DNA of 64,000 bases from a virus, in IMG/VR virus record IMGVR_UViG_3300022926_001804, positions 1 through 64,000 of that record; one strand, 5' to 3'. The notes under the pieces were generated by a model. The model ran no database searches. It was not told the DNA's origin and saw only the letters and a program-made list of their open reading frames with translations. The position numbers and the translations under genes are program-made. Positions 21,652-30,286 of the stretch are shown here, in pieces. How positions within the stretch are numbered: the first letter of the stretch is position 1; every line of letters begins with the position of its first letter.

Positions 21652-24324
21652 TTGAGTTACGTAGACGCATTATTTGATAGAGACAATGATATTATTCGTG
21701 TTGTCGAACGCAAGGACGGCAAAAGAGAGTATCGAGAGTATCAAGCAAAGTACACGTTTTATTATGAAGACCAACGTGGCAAATACAAAAGTATCTACGG
21801 AACTCCGTTGACTCGAATTGTATGCAAAAATACAAAAGACTTTCGTAAAGAAGTTGCTATTAATAATAGTAAAAAACTATTTGAAAGTGATATCAATCCA
21901 ATCTTCCAATGTTTGAGTGAAAACTATCTTAACCAAGATGCTCCTAAACTAAACATTGCATTTTTCGATATTGAGACGGACTTTGATCCGGAACGAGGCT
22001 TTGCTGATCCTGCAGATCCATTTATGCCTATTACATCAATATCTGTATATTTGCAGTGGTTAGAAACAATGGTGTGTCTTGCTGTTCCGCCTAAGACGCT
22101 TACTATGGACGAAGCAAAGAAAACACTTGAAGGTATTGACAATGTAATGTTGTTTGAAAAAGAAGGTGATATGATTGATACCTTCTTAACACTAATTGAA
22201 GATGCTGATATTTTAAGTGGTTGGAACAGTGAAGGTTATGATATTCCGTACACTGTAAATAGAACTAGTCGTGTACTAAGCAAAGATGACACACGTAGAT
22301 TCTGCTTGTGGGGTCAGTTGCCTAAGAAGCGTGAATATGAAAAGTATGGGAAATCAGCTGTTACCTTTGACCTAATAGGTAGAGTGCATTTAGATAGTTT
22401 GGAATTATATCGTAAATACACATATGAAGAAAGACACAGCTACAGGCTTGATGCCATTGGTGAGATCGAAGTTGGTGAAAACAAAGTCCCTTATGAAGGT
22501 ACTTTGGACCAGTTGTACAACAATGACTTTAGAAAATTCATCGAATACAACATACAAGATACCGCACTACTGGACAAGCTGGACAAAAAACTAAGATTTA
22601 TCGATCTTTCTAATTCGATTGCACACGAAAACACAGTGATGCTACAAACCACTATGGGTGCTGTTGCTGTTACAGAGCAAGGTATTATTAACGAAGCACA
22701 CAACAGAGGGTTGCAAGTACCTAATCGTCCAAAGCGCGATGATACAGAAAACACACAAGCCGCAGGTGCATATGTTGCGTTTCCTAAAAAGGGCTTACAC
22801 AAGTGGATTGGATCAATGGATTTAAATTCACTATACCCATCTGTAATTCGTGCATTAAATATGGATCCTGCAACTATCGTTGGACAAATTCGTCCTGATA
22901 TAAGTGAGTCTCGTGTACGAGAAGATATGGGGCTACAGAAAAAGAGTTTTGCAGGTAGCTGGGAAGGACGCTTTAGTACAGAAGAATACGAAGCAGTTAT
23001 GGACCAGCGCAAAGATATCGCACTAACTATTGATTTTGAAAATGGTCAAACAGAAGTTTTAAGCGGTGCAGAAATACACAAATTAATTTTTGATAGTAAT
23101 ATGCCGTGGATGCTTAGTGCTAACGGCACAATCTTTACAACAGAATTTGAAGGAGTTATTCCTGGTCTATTAAAGCGTTGGTATAGTGAGCGTAAAGATC
23201 TGCAAAAGATGTTAAAAAAGGCAAAAGATGCAAAGAACGAAGCAGAAATTGAGTACTGGGATAAAAGACAACTTGTCAAAAAAATTAACCTTAATAGCTT
23301 GTATGGTGCTATTCTTAATCCTGGGTGTCGCTTTTTTGATAAACGTATTGGCCAGAGTACTACACTAACTGGTCGTACTATTGTTAAACATATGAGTGCA
23401 GAAGTTAACAAAGTTATTACTGGAGTATATGATCATGTTGGCGAAGCAGTTATTTACGGTGACACTGACTCTGTATACTTTAGTGCGTGGCCTACTTTAC
23501 ATAAAGAAGTAGAAGCTGGTAACATTCCTTGGACTAAAGAAAATGTAATTACACTTTATGATCAAGTATCAGAGGCGGCTAATGCAACGTTTTTTGATAT
23601 GATGGCAAAATCATTCCATTGTCCAAAGAGTCGTAGTGATGTTATTGCGGCGGGTAGAGAAATTGTTGCAGAAAGCGGACTGTTCATTACTAAAAAGCGT
23701 TATGCGGCACTGGTGTATGACACGGAAGGTTTCCGTTCAGACGTAGATGGTAAGCCAGGTAAAGTCAAAGCTATGGGCTTAGACTTGCGCCGTTCAGATA
23801 CTCCTGTGTTTATGCAAGAATTCCTAAGCGAACTATTGCTTATGGTATTAACTGATAAGAAAGAAAAAGACATTCTTGAACGCATTACAGTGTTCCGTAA
23901 GGAGTTTAGTGCAAGACCAGGCTGGGAGAAAGGTTCACCTAAACGTGCAAACAAGATTGGGCATTATCAACGTCTTGAAGAAAAGCAAGGCAAAGCAAAC
24001 ATGCCTGGACACGTAAGAGCAAGCATCAACTGGAACACGCTGAAGCGTATGAACGGTGACAAGTACTCGCAAGAGATTGTAGACGGTATGAAAGTTATTG
24101 TTTGTAAACTAAAACAGAATCCATTGGGCTATACAAGTGTCGCTTATCCAACAGATGAGCTACGTATTCCAGAATGGTTTAAGGAACTGCCGTTTGATGA
24201 TGCGGCAATGGCAGAAACTATCATCGATAATAAACTGGACAATCTAATTGGTGTGTTGAATTATTCATTAGAAGATACTAAACAACACACTACATTTAAT
24301 AGTTTGTTCGACTTCGGAGACTAA
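21652..24324 (+). CDS. 43: T4-type family B DNA polymerase (gp43), TTG start
   Basis: Replicative polymerase with 3'-5' proofreading. Exonuclease motif DIETD starts at residue 106; polymerase motif A DLNSLYPS at 390; motif B KKINLNSLYG near 544; motif C YGDTDS near 602. The 890 residues are close to T4 gp43 (898). The start is TTG at 21652 with AAGGAG seven bases upstream, the only convincing site. It is followed one base later by the nucleotide-sugar genes, and the sliding clamp lies 2 kb downstream. Confidence 0.97.
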   Translation: MSYVDALFDRDNDIIRVVERKDGKREYREYQAKYTFYYEDQRGKYKSIYGTPLTRIVCKNTKDFRKEVAINNSKKLFESDINPIFQCLSENYLNQDAPKLNIAFFDIETDFDPERGFADPADPFMPITSISVYLQWLETMVCLAVPPKTLTMDEAKKTLEGIDNVMLFEKEGDMIDTFLTLIEDADILSGWNSEGYDIPYTVNRTSRVLSKDDTRRFCLWGQLPKKREYEKYGKSAVTFDLIGRVHLDSLELYRKYTYEERHSYRLDAIGEIEVGENKVPYEGTLDQLYNNDFRKFIEYNIQDTALLDKLDKKLRFIDLSNSIAHENTVMLQTTMGAVAVTEQGIINEAHNRGLQVPNRPKRDDTENTQAAGAYVAFPKKGLHKWIGSMDLNSLYPSVIRALNMDPATIVGQIRPDISESRVREDMGLQKKSFAGSWEGRFSTEEYEAVMDQRKDIALTIDFENGQTEVLSGAEIHKLIFDSNMPWMLSANGTIFTTEFEGVIPGLLKRWYSERKDLQKMLKKAKDAKNEAEIEYWDKRQLVKKINLNSLYGAILNPGCRFFDKRIGQSTTLTGRTIVKHMSAEVNKVITGVYDHVGEAVIYGDTDSVYFSAWPTLHKEVEAGNIPWTKENVITLYDQVSEAANATFFDMMAKSFHCPKSRSDVIAAGREIVAESGLFITKKRYAALVYDTEGFRSDVDGKPGKVKAMGLDLRRSDTPVFMQEFLSELLLMVLTDKKEKDILERITVFRKEFSARPGWEKGSPKRANKIGHYQRLEEKQGKANMPGHVRASINWNTLKRMNGDKYSQEIVDGMKVIVCKLKQNPLGYTSVAYPTDELRIPEWFKELPFDDAAMAETIIDNKLDNLIGVLNYSLEDTKQHTTFNSLFDFGD

Positions 24325-24325
24325 T

Positions 24326-25081
24326 ATGAAATTAACTTTAATCGGATACGGATTTGTAGGCAAGGCTGTATATGAACTACTAAAAAATCATTATGATATT
24401 AAAATTGTAGATCCTACTTATAATAACAATGAAATTCAAGACGACAGTGACGGATATATCGTGTGTGTGCCAACTCCATCGACTGTAACTGGTGTATGTG
24501 ATATGTCTATTGTTGAGTCAGTAATTAAAGAATGTCCTAATAGCAAACCTATCTTAATTAAAAGTACTATTAGTTTAGAAGGATGGAAACAACTTGAAAC
24601 ATACAATAAAGAAATTACGTTTAGTCCTGAATTTTTAACTGCGGCAAATGCCAATGAAGATTTTAAAAACCAAGATAAGATGTTATTTGGTGGTGGTAAT
24701 AAAGAATTTTGGAATGATGTGTTTATAGAATGTAAAGCCTTTAATCCAATATACGCAACAGTAGAAGAATTAATTTTAACAAAGTATTTACGAAATAGTT
24801 TTTTAGCAACAAAGGTTGCTTTCTTTAATGAAGCGTTTAATCTATGTGAAACAGCAGGCATAGATTATAATCAAGTTAAGGCATTGGTAGGAATGGACGA
24901 TAGGATTACACATAGTCATATGCAGGTTCCTGGTCCAGATGGTGAAAGAGGATTTGGCGGCGCTTGTTTTCCTAAAGACACAAAAGCATTACTACATAGT
25001 GCAGAAGAAATTGGATGTTCGCTACTAATCTTAGAAAGTGCTGTAAAAAGTAACCAACAACTTAGGAGTAAAAATGACTAA
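24326..25081 (+). CDS. Nucleotide-sugar dehydrogenase-like protein (UDP-glucose 6-dehydrogenase family), short form
   Basis: The N-terminal NAD-binding domain begins LIGYGFVGKAVYELL; GGACFPKDTKAL carries the catalytic Cys (about residue 214). Cellular Ugd/ManNAc dehydrogenases are 390-440 residues; this one stops at 251, just after the central domain, and lacks the C-terminal UDP-binding domain. Whether it still oxidises a nucleotide sugar is unclear. It overlaps the epimerase gene by eight bases and belongs to a three-gene sugar cassette. Confidence 0.8.
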   Translation: MKLTLIGYGFVGKAVYELLKNHYDIKIVDPTYNNNEIQDDSDGYIVCVPTPSTVTGVCDMSIVESVIKECPNSKPILIKSTISLEGWKQLETYNKEITFSPEFLTAANANEDFKNQDKMLFGGGNKEFWNDVFIECKAFNPIYATVEELILTKYLRNSFLATKVAFFNEAFNLCETAGIDYNQVKALVGMDDRITHSHMQVPGPDGERGFGGACFPKDTKALLHSAEEIGCSLLILESAVKSNQQLRSKND

Positions 25082-25793
25082 CATATTAATAACTGGCCAT
25101 AAAGGATTTATTGGAACTGTACTTACTAGTCGATTAGATAAAAAATTTGATACACTAGGATTAGATATTAAGGAAGGCGACGATATTTTAACTTGCGATT
25201 TACCGCATCCTAGTGTTGTAGATGTAGTTATACACCTAGCCGGTATTGGAGGAGTTCGAGAAAGTCTAGCTGACCCTAAAAAATATTGGGATACTAATGT
25301 AGAAGGTACTAAACGTATCTTAAATTATTATCCAAATGCAAGAGTGCTAGTCGCAGGATCAAGCTCACAATACGAACCAGAATTAAATCCGTATGCGGCA
25401 AGTAAACATGTAATTGAGTTTATTCCTCATCCTAATGTTTGCTTTATGCGATTCCATACAGTATATGGCCCTAGTCCAAGAGCAAATATGTTCTTTGATA
25501 AGTTACTAAACAATAAACTAGAATATGTTACAGCTCATAAAAGAGACTTTATTCATATTGAAGATCTTTGCGATGGAATTGAATTGCTTATTGACAGTCA
25601 AGTACAAGGTCCTATTGATATTGGTACAGGAACTACTGTTAGTATCCAAGAAATAAGACCCGATTTACCTGTTAAGTTAAATACTATTGGTGAACGACAA
25701 GTTACCCAGGCAAATACAAGAGCAATGAGAACATTAGGCCACAGACCTAAATACACAGTAGAAAACTTTTTAAAAGAACGAGGCTTTAAATGA
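25074..25793 (+). CDS. NAD-dependent epimerase/dehydratase (extended SDR)
   Basis: A 239-residue nucleotide-sugar-modifying enzyme. The Rossmann glycine motif is GHKGFIG (residues 8-14), HLAGIGG follows, and the catalytic Tyr-x3-Lys is YAASK (about 118-122). VYGPSPRANMF is the typical substrate loop. It is shorter than GalE-like enzymes (about 320). It overlaps the dehydrogenase and cytidylyltransferase genes by eight and four bases. Substrate not predictable from the sequence. Confidence 0.85.
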   Translation: MTNILITGHKGFIGTVLTSRLDKKFDTLGLDIKEGDDILTCDLPHPSVVDVVIHLAGIGGVRESLADPKKYWDTNVEGTKRILNYYPNARVLVAGSSSQYEPELNPYAASKHVIEFIPHPNVCFMRFHTVYGPSPRANMFFDKLLNNKLEYVTAHKRDFIHIEDLCDGIELLIDSQVQGPIDIGTGTTVSIQEIRPDLPVKLNTIGERQVTQANTRAMRTLGHRPKYTVENFLKERGFK

Positions 25794-26224
25794 AAATAGG
25801 CTTTACATGTAGTACATTTGATCTGCTTCATGCAGGACATATACAAATGTTACGAGATGCAAGAGAACAATGTGATTATCTAATTTGTGGATTACAAATT
25901 GATCCCAGTATTGATCGGCCAGAAAAGAACTCACCTGTTCAAACAATTGTTGAAAGACATATTCAACTCAGTGCAGTTAAGTATGTTGACGAAATTATTC
26001 CTTATCAAACAGAAACTGATTTAGAAGATATTCTAAATATGCTTCATATTGATGTAAGGATTCTTGGCGAAGAATATAAAAACGGCAAATTTACCGGAAG
26101 AGCAATATGTGCCAAGCGAGGAATTGAACTTTATTTCAATAAAAGAGAGCATAGATTTAGCTCAAGCGATCTACGCAAAAGAGTATCGAACAGAGAAGGT
26201 AATGCCTATCATCCCCAGGGATAA
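25790..26224 (+). CDS. Cytidylyltransferase (glycerol-3-phosphate/RfaE-type)
   Basis: A 144-residue nucleotidyltransferase that would join CMP to a phosphorylated alcohol or sugar. The HAGH loop is at residues 14-17 and FSSSDLRKRV near 125 replaces the usual RTxGISTT-type motif. The size matches TagD-like glycerol-3-phosphate cytidylyltransferases. With the two upstream genes it points to synthesis of a modified sugar nucleotide, for surface glycans or for phage DNA or protein decoration. Confidence 0.8.
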   Translation: MKIGFTCSTFDLLHAGHIQMLRDAREQCDYLICGLQIDPSIDRPEKNSPVQTIVERHIQLSAVKYVDEIIPYQTETDLEDILNMLHIDVRILGEEYKNGKFTGRAICAKRGIELYFNKREHRFSSSDLRKRVSNREGNAYHPQG

Positions 26225-26239
26225 AAGGTAAAAAAACAC

Positions 26240-26268
26240 TTGACATTTAAACAAATATGTCGTATAAT
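26240..26268 (+). promoter_or_regulatory. Sigma70-type promoter for the sliding clamp
   Basis: TTGACA (26240-26245), 17-base spacer, TATAAT (26263-26268): both boxes are consensus, 20 bases before ATG 26289, which has a TAGGAGA ribosome site. Confidence 0.9.
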
Positions 26269-26288
26269 CTAACAATAGGAGAATCATT

Positions 26289-27035
26289 ATGAAAGACATT
26301 TTACAAGATATCGTTGCTAAAACACATGCACTAGGCTTTTTGAGTTTGGTAAAAGTTACAGGCGACGAAACATCAACTACAGTTGAATCAATGGCAGAGG
26401 ATCGTTCAGTCATTCTTTCAAGTTCAACTAAACAAAAAGTTGAAGAGTTTGGCGAGAACATTTTTGGTATGCCTAATCTGGACAAACTTGCATTGCATTT
26501 GAAGAATCCAGAATATCAAAAGAATAGTAAACTTACTATTATTAAACAAGAACGCAATGGTGCAACAGTTCCAACTGGTATTCACTTTGAAAACGAAGCA
26601 GGTGACTTCCAGAACGACTTCCGTTTTATGGTAACTGAAATTATTAACGAAAAACTTAAAAGTGTTAAGTTTAAAGGTGCAACATGGAATGTTTCACTAA
26701 CTCCAAGTGTAGCATCTATTACAAGACTTAAATTACAAAGTGCGGCACACTCAGAAGAAACTACATTTACAGCAAAAGTTGAAGAAACTGGCGGCGTAAA
26801 AGATCTAGTATTTTACTTTGGTGACGCAAATACACACGCAGGTAAATTTGTTTTTGCAACCGGTGTTGAAGGAAATCTTACACACGCATGGACATATCCA
26901 ATTGCACAAGTTCAAAGTATTCTTAACTTAGACGGTGATACAACTATGAGTCTAAGTGATCAAGGTGCTATGCAGATTAGCGTAGATTCAGGCATGGCAA
27001 CATACGATTATATTTTACCAGCGCAAAGCAAGTAA
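26289..27035 (+). CDS. 45: Sliding clamp (T4 gp45-like)
   Basis: Trimeric DNA polymerase processivity clamp; in T4 also an activator of late transcription. The 248 residues show the repeated alpha/beta pattern of T4 and cyanophage clamps and the end LSDQGAMQISVDSG and YDYILPAQ. Overall similarity to T4 gp45 is low, as usual for marine phages, and the call rests on pattern, length, a strong own promoter and nearness to gp43. The late ATAAATA boxes elsewhere in the window fit a clamp-driven late programme. Confidence 0.75.
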   Translation: MKDILQDIVAKTHALGFLSLVKVTGDETSTTVESMAEDRSVILSSSTKQKVEEFGENIFGMPNLDKLALHLKNPEYQKNSKLTIIKQERNGATVPTGIHFENEAGDFQNDFRFMVTEIINEKLKSVKFKGATWNVSLTPSVASITRLKLQSAAHSEETTFTAKVEETGGVKDLVFYFGDANTHAGKFVFATGVEGNLTHAWTYPIAQVQSILNLDGDTTMSLSDQGAMQISVDSGMATYDYILPAQSK

Positions 27036-27047
27036 AAGAAAGGACGA

Positions 27048-27233
27048 ATGAGTAAACTCATAGATAAAATAGGCAAACTACATTCAAGATTATTTAATTA
27101 TGTTAGTGAAAAAGCAAAGACAAGCAGAACATGGGCAATAGTACTTACTATTCTTGTTATATACGAGTTGATAGAACATTTAGTATATCCGTGGCTTGTA
27201 CCTTTGTTAGCCTTTAAGGCATTTGGAGAATAG
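27048..27233 (+). CDS. Small single-TM protein
   Basis: A 61-residue protein with a basic N-terminal helix (KLIDKIGKLHSRLFNYVSEKAKT) and a hydrophobic segment (about 27-55). Function unknown. Lies between the clamp and the TGT-like gene in the same operon. Confidence 0.6.
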   Translation: MSKLIDKIGKLHSRLFNYVSEKAKTSRTWAIVLTILVIYELIEHLVYPWLVPLLAFKAFGE

Positions 27234-27237
27234 TAAA

Positions 27238-28773
27238 TTGAACACGGATCTAACAGCATCACAAAAAGACTACGCAGTATTCTTGCCTGCATTAAGTGGG
27301 TTTTATGCTACATTTATAGGTAAGCAACGTAGAGAAGAATATGTTGAACAAAGTCGTATTCCTTATCCAAATATGGAAAGTATGAATTGGTTAAACAAAA
27401 AAGAAGGATTGTTTAACTATCACTGGACCTTATATTCAGCAGGACATGCTGAATTAGATATTAACAAGGATGCACCTAAAGAACTAATGGTGCGTGAACG
27501 TGATAGAGAGAACAGTTGGCTACTTGGTGACTCAGGTGGTTTCCAGATTGGTAAGGGTGTTTGGGAAGGTGATTGGAAAGATCCTAACTGTCCTAAGGCG
27601 CAAAAGAAACGTGAGCAAGTTCTTGCGTGGATGGATGCTTACATGGACTATGGAATGATCCTTGATATTCCGGCTTGGGTGGCACGTTCGCCAGCAGGAG
27701 TAAAAGCAACAGGTATTAGTACATATCAAGAAGCAGTTAATGCTACACGCATTAATAATGATTACTTTATGAAACATCGCACTGGTGCTTGTAAGTTCTT
27801 AAATGTTTTGCAAGGTGAAAATCACGCTGACGCAGAAGATTGGTATCAGCAGATGAAAGACTATTGCGATCCAGTTAAGTATCCTGACACACACTTTAAT
27901 GGTTGGTCAATGGGTGGTCAGAACATGTGTGATATTCATCTAGCATTAAAACGTATTGTTGCACTACGATTCGACGGATTACTTGAAAAAGGCAAACATG
28001 ACTTCATGCATTTCTTAGGTACAAGTAAACTAGAGTGGGCGACACTGCTAACGGATGTACAAAGAGCAGTTCGAAAGTATCACAATCCTAACTTTACAAT
28101 TACATTTGACTGTGCTAGTCCTTTCCTTGCAACTGCTAACGGACAAATTTACATTCAAACAGAAACTGAAGATAGAACAAAATGGGTCTATCGAATGGTT
28201 CCTAGTATCGACGAGCTAAAATATGCAAATGATACTCGTAATTTTCGCGATGCAGTATTACAAGATGGTATCTTTAAAAACTTTACAGATAGTCCATTAA
28301 CTAAAAATATTAAAGTTAATGATGTTTGTATATATGCCCCCGGAGATACTAATAAAGTAGGCGGACCTAAAATCCTCAAAGGTGACATTGACCGTGATAA
28401 ACATGGTAATCCGATCTTAGATGAAAGCGGCAATCCTATTGTAAGAGGAAAAGATTCAACAAGTTGGGATAGCTTTAGCTATGCTATTCAAATGGGGCAT
28501 AACGTATGGAGTCACATAAATGCAGTACAAGAAGCAAACAGACAGTATGATAAAGGAAATCTTCCAGCCATGCTTGTTCAGGAACAGTTTGACAGGGTTT
28601 TATTTAGAGATGTTGTGGATGCGATATTCGCAACAGACAACAGAGACAGAGCAAACGAAATCATTGAAGAACACTCAAAATTTTGGATGAGTATTATTGG
28701 TACTAGGGGTGCAACAGGTAAAAAAACTGTAAATGCACAAACACATTTTGGTAATTTATTTGAGGAAGTATAA
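27238..28773 (+). CDS. TGT/DpdA-like transglycosylase
   Basis: Exchanges guanine for a 7-deazaguanine, in tRNA (TGT) or in DNA (DpdA). The base-binding Asp is in GDSGGFQIG (Asp98) and a second active-site-like ILDIPAW follows near 140. I see no CxCx2C zinc motif of bacterial TGT, which points to a DpdA-type phage enzyme. About 511 residues, longer than TGT (about 375). Start: TTG at 27238, nine bases after GGAG; TTG 27223 is also possible. It leads a set with QueD-like, FolE and QueE genes. Confidence 0.8.
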   Translation: MNTDLTASQKDYAVFLPALSGFYATFIGKQRREEYVEQSRIPYPNMESMNWLNKKEGLFNYHWTLYSAGHAELDINKDAPKELMVRERDRENSWLLGDSGGFQIGKGVWEGDWKDPNCPKAQKKREQVLAWMDAYMDYGMILDIPAWVARSPAGVKATGISTYQEAVNATRINNDYFMKHRTGACKFLNVLQGENHADAEDWYQQMKDYCDPVKYPDTHFNGWSMGGQNMCDIHLALKRIVALRFDGLLEKGKHDFMHFLGTSKLEWATLLTDVQRAVRKYHNPNFTITFDCASPFLATANGQIYIQTETEDRTKWVYRMVPSIDELKYANDTRNFRDAVLQDGIFKNFTDSPLTKNIKVNDVCIYAPGDTNKVGGPKILKGDIDRDKHGNPILDESGNPIVRGKDSTSWDSFSYAIQMGHNVWSHINAVQEANRQYDKGNLPAMLVQEQFDRVLFRDVVDAIFATDNRDRANEIIEEHSKFWMSIIGTRGATGKKTVNAQTHFGNLFEEV

Positions 28774-28982
28774 TGTCTAATTACACAAATACTAGCGAAA
28801 AGATTGAATCACATCTTGAAGAACTAAAACGGAAACATCGAGCCATTGACACAGAGTTAGAAATCAAGTATAATAATCAAACATTAACTGAAGAAGTACG
28901 TAGAATGAAAACAATGAAGTTATGGTTTAAGGACGAAATACATCGACTTGAAGCTGAACTTCGTTCATTAAACGGAGAGTAG
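28773..28982 (+). CDS. Small coiled-coil protein, YdcH/DUF465-like
   Basis: A 69-residue helical hairpin: EKIESHLEELKRKHRAIDTE, then MKTMKLWFKDEIHRLEAEL. The pattern of Leu, His and the K-L-x-x-K-D-E-I motif is that of the YdcH/DUF465 family of unknown function. It shares its first base with the TGT-like stop. Confidence 0.65.
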   Translation: MSNYTNTSEKIESHLEELKRKHRAIDTELEIKYNNQTLTEEVRRMKTMKLWFKDEIHRLEAELRSLNGE

Positions 28983-28990
28983 TAGAAAGA

Positions 28991-29524
28991 ATGAAAAGAG
29001 ATTACGAAACAGGCACAGCAGATGACATTGTTTTCTTTACAGGCGTAGAAGTTGAAAAGACTCCTGCATATGGAATGAAGACACTGTTTGTAACTGGTGT
29101 GCAACCTTGTGATGTTATACAAAAGCATTATGATGAAGAGCAGTGCGAACATATCTTCTTTGGTGCTAATCATAGTTTTAATCCAGGTACTAACTTTCCT
29201 GAAGATGCAGATCAATGGGATCCTTGGGAAAACATGATTAAAGCGTTTCTAACAGCAGGTAAGATTTGTAGTTTAGACATTCCTATTACACTTGCTGAAG
29301 CATTTCTTGAATCAAGTTTAGTAGAATATGACAACTTTATCCCACAACTTCGAATTCCATTGCCTTATGCGAAACTGTGGAACTACAACACTATGTTGAA
29401 GATTGATGATAAAGATTTTAAGGCAACTAACCCAGGTGTCTGGTGTCATAGCTTGCACGATCTAATGGACAGAGAAAAGTTTACAGATTGGACGAAATAT
29501 GGGCTTGACAAAGTATTGAAATGA
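28991..29524 (+). CDS. Conserved protein of unknown function in the deazaguanine gene set
   Basis: A 177-residue protein starting MKRDYETGTADDIVFFTG. It contains IFFGANHSFNPG, a WDPWENMIKAF helix and NPGVWCHSLHDL near the C-terminus. No motif is recognised; it is not radical SAM or T-fold as far as I can see. It lies between the TGT-like and QueD-like genes and carries an internal promoter at its 3' end. Linkage suggests a part in base modification, which is inference only. Confidence 0.65.
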   Translation: MKRDYETGTADDIVFFTGVEVEKTPAYGMKTLFVTGVQPCDVIQKHYDEEQCEHIFFGANHSFNPGTNFPEDADQWDPWENMIKAFLTAGKICSLDIPITLAEAFLESSLVEYDNFIPQLRIPLPYAKLWNYNTMLKIDDKDFKATNPGVWCHSLHDLMDREKFTDWTKYGLDKVLK

Positions 29525-29533
29525 AAGTATACT
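29505..29533 (+). promoter_or_regulatory. Sigma70-type promoter for the QueD-like gene
   Basis: TTGACA (29505-29510), 17-base spacer, TATACT (29528-29533). It lies in the end of the upstream gene, and transcription would start near 29540, so the ATG at 29543 would be almost leaderless. ATG 29600 is the better start. Confidence 0.75.
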
Positions 29534-29599
29534 ATAAAGACAATGCAAGAAAGATATCACGATTATATGTTACGTAGAATGAAAGAAGAAGACAATAAA

Positions 29600-29998
29600 A
29601 TGAGCAACCCTATGACAACAGCAGAACGTAGTATTTGGGTAACCTTTCAAAAAGAAGGTGTACATATGTACCCAGGTGCTGATAAAGATCCTAAACTAGC
29701 AACCGGCGATTGGGATGACGTATCATTCCTTGGTATTCCACATCGTCATATCTTTCACTTCCGTGTTCGTATTGAAGTATTTCATAACGATCGCGATATT
29801 GAGTTTATTCAATTTAAACGTTGGATGCAACGACTATATGATGTCGAAGGTGTCCTTGAACTGAATCACAAGTCATGTGAGATGATCGCAGATGACTTGT
29901 ATCAAGAAATTTCTGCAAAGTATCCCGGCCGCTTTGTAGAAATTAGTGTCGCTGAAGACAACGAAAACGGCTGTTCTATTTTTTATCCAAAGTCATAA
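29600..29998 (+). CDS. QueD-like / 6-pyruvoyltetrahydropterin synthase-fold protein
   Basis: Would convert dihydroneopterin triphosphate to 6-carboxytetrahydropterin in preQ0 synthesis. Zinc-ligand candidates are His22, His48 and His50 (GVH and PHRHIFHF); LELNHKSCEMIADDL (about 86-100) and VEISVAEDNENG (about 113-124) match the later T-fold motifs. The usual catalytic Cys before HxH is not seen, so activity is uncertain. Frame is open from ATG 29543; I use ATG 29600 given the promoter position and a GAAGAAGA site. Confidence 0.6.
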   Translation: MSNPMTTAERSIWVTFQKEGVHMYPGADKDPKLATGDWDDVSFLGIPHRHIFHFRVRIEVFHNDRDIEFIQFKRWMQRLYDVEGVLELNHKSCEMIADDLYQEISAKYPGRFVEISVAEDNENGCSIFYPKS

Positions 29999-30016
29999 CT
30001 AAGAGGAATATATATT

Positions 30017-30286
30017 ATGACAATCGAATTTAATCGCGAAGCGTATAACAAAGTGTTTGAAGACCTAGAACGTTTTAAAGCGTTTTGTGCAACTGCTTAC
30101 CTATATGGTCATAACGGCTATACTTGGGACGAAGCAAATCTTTATAACAACAAGAGTCCAGCATGGCAAGCCTATACTAGGTTCCGCAATGGTGGGAAAA
30201 AACGCAATAATGACCGCAACAACAATCGCGGCAATAATAACTATCGCGGCAATAACAACCGATTTAATAGCAACCGAGGTAACTAA
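30017..30286 (+). CDS. Small protein with Asn/Arg/Gly-rich (RGG-like) tail
   Basis: An 89-residue protein. Residues 1-55 are an aromatic-rich helical domain (EAYNKVFEDLERFKAFC, YTRFRNGG); residues 57-89 are a low-complexity tail of Asn, Arg and Gly with repeats of NNRGNN type, like RNA-binding disordered tails. Function unknown. It has an AGAGGA ribosome site and abuts the glycosyltransferase gene. Confidence 0.65.
   Translation: MTIEFNREAYNKVFEDLERFKAFCATAYLYGHNGYTWDEANLYNNKSPAWQAYTRFRNGGKKRNNDRNNNRGNNNYRGNNNRFNSNRGN

Noticed and set aside
27238-28773. Ordinary tRNA-guanine transglycosylase
   Set aside because: No CxCx2C zinc site and more than 500 residues; phage DpdA-like enzyme fits better, though phylogeny is needed.
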